7,657 bases of DNA from Microcystis aeruginosa W13-11 (GTDB taxonomy: Bacteria; Cyanobacteriota; Cyanobacteriia; Cyanobacteriales; Microcystaceae): assembly GCA_009995705.1 (NCBI GenBank), contig JAADBR010000165.1:1-7657 (forward strand). The letters run 5' to 3'. The notes under the pieces are model-generated. The model was not told the DNA's origin. It searched no databases and saw only the letters and a program-made list of their open reading frames with translations. Position numbers and translations under genes: made by a program. Within the stretch, counting starts at the first letter, position 1, and each line of letters opens with the position of its first letter. This document shows positions 5,467-7,657 of the stretch, piece after piece.

Positions 5467-5708
5467 CGACAGGCAGGTACGGCGATTTAATTAAGAAAGC
5501 CAGAGAACCAGAATACCAGTTTACCAGTTTACCAGACAACCAAAATACCAGTTTACCGGAAACCCAGAATGAGCCAGAGGTGAACCTTTGTGTCAAAGTT
5601 CCCAAATCCCTTCGGCAACACTGGGCAGCCGAGGCCAAACGGCAGGGAACGACGATGACGGCGGTGATCATGGCAGCCCTTAGCGATCGATTCGGTAAAC
5701 CAGATTAA
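5463..5708 (+). CDS. Ribbon-helix-helix partition partner (ParB/ParG-like)
   Basis: This 81-residue protein is the likely centromere-binding adaptor for the ParA. ATG 5463 overlaps the parA stop, with GGAGG (5454-5458) four bases upstream. Residues 1-16 (RYGDLIKKAR) form a basic N-terminal tail. By analogy with ParG this tail may stimulate the ATPase. Residues 17-38 are a flexible Q/N/P/T linker (TSLPDNQ, TSLPETQ) encoded by the iteron repeat itself. Residues 40-78 are the ribbon-helix-helix fold: strand VNLCVKVP, helix SLRQHWAAEAKRQG, then TTMTAVIMAALSDRF. Its stop codon lies inside another iteron block. Pairing with parA makes the role fairly secure; the binding site is inferred. Confidence 0.85.
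   Translation: MTTGRYGDLIKKAREPEYQFTSLPDNQNTSLPETQNEPEVNLCVKVPKSLRQHWAAEAKRQGTTMTAVIMAALSDRFGKPD
5507..5579 (+). repeat. Iteron half sites inside the RHH gene
   Basis: ACCAG words recur as AACCAGAATACCAGTTTACC and further copies through 5579 (several TACCAGTTTACC and CCAGA units). They match the AAAACCAG arm of the upstream palindromes. They encode the disordered linker of the RHH protein, so one stretch serves as both DNA site and peptide. Confidence 0.7.
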
Positions 5709-5755
5709 CAGAAACCCAAAAAGCCAGATTAACAGAAAACCAGATGACCAGAAAA
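5694..5755 (+). repeat. Downstream iteron block of the partition locus
   Basis: This block starts within the last codons of the RHH gene and continues as CCAGATTAACAGAAACCCA, CCAGATTAACAGAAAACCAG and CCAGAAAA. It is in the same orientation as the half sites at 4836-4863. Together with those it brackets the parA-RHH operon. Confidence 0.7.
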
Positions 5756-5806
5756 TTTTTAGATGTTAACTAGGGTAATATTAGGTAATAAAGTTGCTGT
5801 TTTTGT

Positions 5807-6412
5807 ATGAAGTCGCTTTCCCTGATTGTTTCAGGTTCTATTGTTTGTCTAATGTCTATGCCAGCCAACGCTCAAAATCAGACGGATTATGAAGCGCTGT
5901 GTCGGAACCGGGAGTCTTACGGGTTTTCTCAAGAGGAGTGTGATCGCTGGATTAAAGAACAAAACCAGCGTTCTCCTACTAATTCTTCTGGCAATGGCCG
6001 ATCAACCGTCAATTCCGCTTTTATCGGAGAGAAGGTTTATAAACTGCGCTTGAGGGATGCCCCTACGGGCAATATCGGTCAGCAAAGCATTTTTTCTCCT
6101 GGTGATCTGGATCGGGAGGAGTGGGTAGTAGTGACTTTGATCAACAATCAGAGGGTCAAGGTACGTCATGCCACGAATGTGATGAACAAGTTTTGGGGAA
6201 CCCGCAAGTGGTACGATCATCCCGCCACGGCCATTCGATTATGCGCGATCGACGGTTTTGATACTACCGATTGTGTGACGGCTCAGGGAGATACGATCGA
6301 TTTGCCAGAAGGAAAAACTATTAATGATGTTCAGATCGATTTCAAGTATGTTGAGGGCGGTTCTGTCTATACTCGTAGTGTCCAGATTGCCCCTGGTACT
6401 TTACCCGATTAA
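5807..6412 (+). CDS. Exported protein of unknown function
   Basis: ATG 5807 opens a 201-residue product with a classic Sec signal peptide: KSLSLIVSGSIVCLMSMP as the hydrophobic core, with predicted cleavage after ANA (between residues 22 and 23). The mature part begins QNQTDYEALCRNRESYGFSQEECDRW and has four cysteines (LCRN, EECD, RLCA, TDCV), which could form two disulfides in the periplasm. A Ser/Asn-rich spacer (NQRSPTNSSGNGR) leads to a beta-rich C-terminal domain. I do not recognise the family. No clear ribosome binding site is visible. The upstream 100 bases hold iterons and a TAGGGTAATAT/TAGGTAATAA direct repeat (5771-5790). It looks like a gene independent of the partition operon. Confidence 0.82.
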   Translation: MKSLSLIVSGSIVCLMSMPANAQNQTDYEALCRNRESYGFSQEECDRWIKEQNQRSPTNSSGNGRSTVNSAFIGEKVYKLRLRDAPTGNIGQQSIFSPGDLDREEWVVVTLINNQRVKVRHATNVMNKFWGTRKWYDHPATAIRLCAIDGFDTTDCVTAQGDTIDLPEGKTINDVQIDFKYVEGGSVYTRSVQIAPGTLPD

Positions 6413-6520
6413 GCTAATGAGACTTAGCCAATCGGAAATGGCTGTTGGTGACGGCGTTTTTCTCTGAATAGCCAGCAAAGATACGGGGATTTATGGATTC
6501 CGAGCCAGAATCTCTTGATC

Positions 6521-6610
6521 CTAGAGGAGTAGGAAGCAGAGATAGATGATAGGGTTGCTAATTTGTATGGCTTGACTGCTGAGAAAATGAAGACTATTAG
6601 GGGGTATTAA
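6521..6610 (+). pseudogene. Decayed C-terminal tail resembling a restriction-modification methyltransferase
   Basis: In one frame this reads LEE-stop-EAEIDDRVANLYGLTAEKMKTIRGY and ends at TAA 6608-6610. The pattern I-D-D-x-V-x-x-LYGLT-x-E-x-x-x-I-x-G is typical of the extreme C-terminus of Eco57I-like or TaqI-like methyltransferase/restriction proteins. A stop at 6530-6532 and the lack of an open frame upstream show it is a remnant. The rest of the 6413-6612 interval holds nothing I recognise except a short AGCCA/TGGCT inverted repeat (6426-6443). Confidence 0.45.
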
Positions 6611-6612
6611 TT

Positions 6613-7145
6613 ATGACAGGAACTCCCTATCAAATAGTCATTGATACTAACGTAATCTTAGCTGGATTGCGGTCTAATAAAGGAGCATCTTATAGCGGTA
6701 TGCAGTCGAATGAGGTATAGTGCAACAAGCTATGAGTCAGTCTAGGCAAGACTTTGTCTGTATCTCACTCAAGCGAATACCGCTATATCAACTGTTAACC
6801 ATTCTCAATGACCGACGCTTTCAAATCAATGTATCTGCCACCCTAGTTTTTGAATACGAAGAAATACTAAAAAGAGAACAACAACAGATAAGCTTAAATA
6901 ATGAAGACATAGATAATATTATTAATGGAATTTGCCATCTAGCTAACCATCACGAAATCTTTTATATCTGGCGACCACTAGCTAGAGATAAAGATGATGA
7001 CTTCCTGATAGATTTAGCCCTTAAATGCCAAGCGAGCTTTATAATTAGTTACAATCAAAGAGACTTAAAACCTGTTGAAAAATTCGGACTTTCCGTTATA
7101 ACACCAAAACAATTCCTACAACTACTAGGAGAAATCAAACCATGA
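6613..7145 (+). pseudogene. PIN-domain ribonuclease toxin (COG1569-like), split by a MITE
   Basis: PIN toxins are Mg-dependent ribonucleases neutralised by a cognate antitoxin. ATG 6613 encodes MTGTPYQIVIDTNVILAGLRSNKGASY, and the frame is then interrupted at 6693. Joining base 6692 to 6788 gives GASYQLLTILNDRRF and an intact 145-residue protein. It carries the acidic PIN residues D11 (IDTN), E49/E51 (FEYEEIL), D94-D98 (RDKDDD) and D119 (YNQRDL). The insertion shifts the frame, so full-length toxin cannot be made. A shorter open frame from GTG 6720, inside the MITE, would lack the first catalytic Asp. The stop overlaps the antitoxin start as ATGA, so the pair is toxin first, antitoxin second. 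Confidence 0.88.
6693..6785 (+). mobile_element. 93-bp MITE with TA target duplication, IS630/Tc1-mariner-like
   Basis: The ends are inverted: TAGCGGTAT at 6693 matches the reverse complement of ATACCGCTA ending at 6785. Weaker similarity extends inward to about 28 bp (21 of 28 matching by eye). The element is flanked by TA on both sides (6691-6692 and 6786-6787), as expected for IS630-type insertion. An internal AGTCT/AGACT hairpin (6739-6743 with 6749-6753) makes the whole element foldable. It has no coding capacity. Removing it with one TA copy restores the PIN gene frame. Confidence 0.85.
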
Positions 7146-7375
7146 AACTAAGCACCAATATTCCAGATGCCTTATATCAGCAAATTGAAATCTTAGCAAA
7201 CAAACAAAGCATACCAGTAGAGCAACTGGTAACAATGGCATTAGCTGCCCAAATATCCTCTTGGATGACTAAAGATTATTTAGAGGAAAAAGCACGACAG
7301 GGAAGTTGGGATAAGCTTCAGCAAACATTAGCTAAAGTTTCAGACAGAGAGCCAGAAGATTATGACAAACTATAA
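7142..7375 (+). CDS. Antitoxin partner of the PIN toxin (RHH/CopG-like N-terminus)
   Basis: ATG 7142 overlaps the toxin stop. The 77-residue product starts MKLSTNIPDALYQQIEILANKQ, then SIPVEQLVTMALAAQISSW, which is a ribbon-helix-helix-like DNA-binding half. An acidic C-terminal tail follows (YLEEKARQGSWDKLQQTLAKV, then REPEDYDKL) that would bind the toxin. This gene is intact although its toxin is broken. It could be expressed by read-through from upstream or from a promoter within the toxin gene. As an orphan it might still neutralise related toxins elsewhere in the genome, which is inference. Confidence 0.85.
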   Translation: MKLSTNIPDALYQQIEILANKQSIPVEQLVTMALAAQISSWMTKDYLEEKARQGSWDKLQQTLAKVSDREPEDYDKL

Positions 7376-7573
7376 TTCTTTTTTTGGCAAATCTAGGTCA
7401 AAATCCCAAGTTTGTGTCCCTTGTGTATTTGTGGTTAGTTACACCCCCTAGTAGGAGGAATGTATCTTAGACCCACCAAATCCAAGAGAGCCTCGTTGGT
7501 TAAGAAAAATGAACAAAAGGGTGACATTTAGCCATACGTTTGGTAGCATGGCGGGATAAGAAAAGTAATTGTT
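7376..7573. other. Intergenic stretch without a recognised gene
   Basis: A T-run (7379-7386) directly follows the antitoxin and could belong to a weak A+T-rich terminator with the AGATTAT/ATAATTCT bases before it. AGGAGG at 7453-7458 stands one base from an ATG at 7460 that opens a 23-codon frame, too close for a normal start. I see no RNA gene. Confidence 0.4.
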
Positions 7574-7657
7574 ATGGGCAAACCACAAATAGCCGTCCGA
7601 ATTCCCCCACCCCTCCTAGCCGAACTAAACCAGTACGTAGAGAGGGTTGGCACGTCC
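7574..7657 (+). CDS. Ribbon-helix-helix protein, 5' part only (runs off the window)
   Basis: ATG 7574 encodes 28 residues, MGKPQIAVRIPPPLLAELNQ and then YVERVGTS, open to the window end. The pattern of a short beta strand (IAVRIP) followed by an amphipathic helix (LLAELNQYVERVG) and a T-S turn is that of CopG-type ribbon-helix-helix proteins, which are often small plasmid regulators. The partner and full length are outside the window. Confidence 0.6.
   Translation, partial: MGKPQIAVRIPPPLLAELNQYVERVGTS

Noticed and set aside
6720..7145. A complete 141-residue PIN protein starting at GTG 6720
   Set aside because: Its first 31 or so residues come from the MITE, and it lacks the IDTN aspartate encoded at 6613-6692.
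7360..7386. Intrinsic terminator after the antitoxin
   Set aside because: The stem is short, bulged and almost all A/T. The T-run alone is not enough to call it with confidence.
7460..7531. Small ORF of 23 codons with AGGAGG upstream
   Set aside because: The AGGAGG is only one base from the ATG, and the peptide has no recognisable feature.

Overview
The window looks like part of a cyanobacterial plasmid, or an integrated plasmid-like region. This rests on frequent HIP1-type CGATCG words (for example near 1557, 1682, 1983, 4943 and 6244), a plasmid-style dnaB and parA/ribbon-helix-helix gene set, tnpB-only IS200/IS605-type DNA, and a PIN/antitoxin pair of a kind common in cyanobacteria. A Microcystis-like chroococcalean would fit, but that is a guess. 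All genes I accept lie on the + strand.

Layout. (1) 1-1095: a DnaB-type replicative helicase gene, split by an 88-bp IS200/IS605-type miniature element (26-113). (2) 1085-2164: two related genes with a basic C-terminal domain; each carries short palindromic or inverted repeats inside its reading frame. (3) 2166-4505: an unrecognised plasmid gene split by a 1377-bp tnpB-only IS (2828-4204). The IS has recognisable left and right ends, its own promoter, and a tnpB broken by one in-frame amber codon. (4) 4506-5760: a partition locus made of parA (4864-5466) and a ribbon-helix-helix partner (5463-5708). It is embedded in CTGGTTTTACAGAAAACCAG-type iterons that lie upstream, run inside the partner gene and continue downstream. 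(5) 5807-6412: a small exported protein of unknown function. (6) 6521-6610: a decayed tail resembling restriction-modification methyltransferases. (7) 6613-7375: a PIN toxin / antitoxin pair whose toxin gene is split by a 93-bp TA-targeting MITE (6693-6785). (8) 7574-end: the start of another ribbon-helix-helix gene.

How it fits together. dnaB, the two basic-domain genes and the split gene are close or overlapping and read as a replication/maintenance operon. The parA-RHH cassette would segregate the replicon and the PIN/antitoxin pair would stabilise it.

The strongest result is that three separate genes are interrupted by three small elements, and removing each element at its predicted ends restores an uninterrupted reading frame and a sensible protein. 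For the two IS605-type insertions the cut sites are TTAC on the left and TCAA on the right. For the third it is a TA duplication. The most unexplained structure is the set of palindromic repeats inside 1085-1732 and 1772-2164. They always read FLGE-like in one orientation and SPKK-like in the other.
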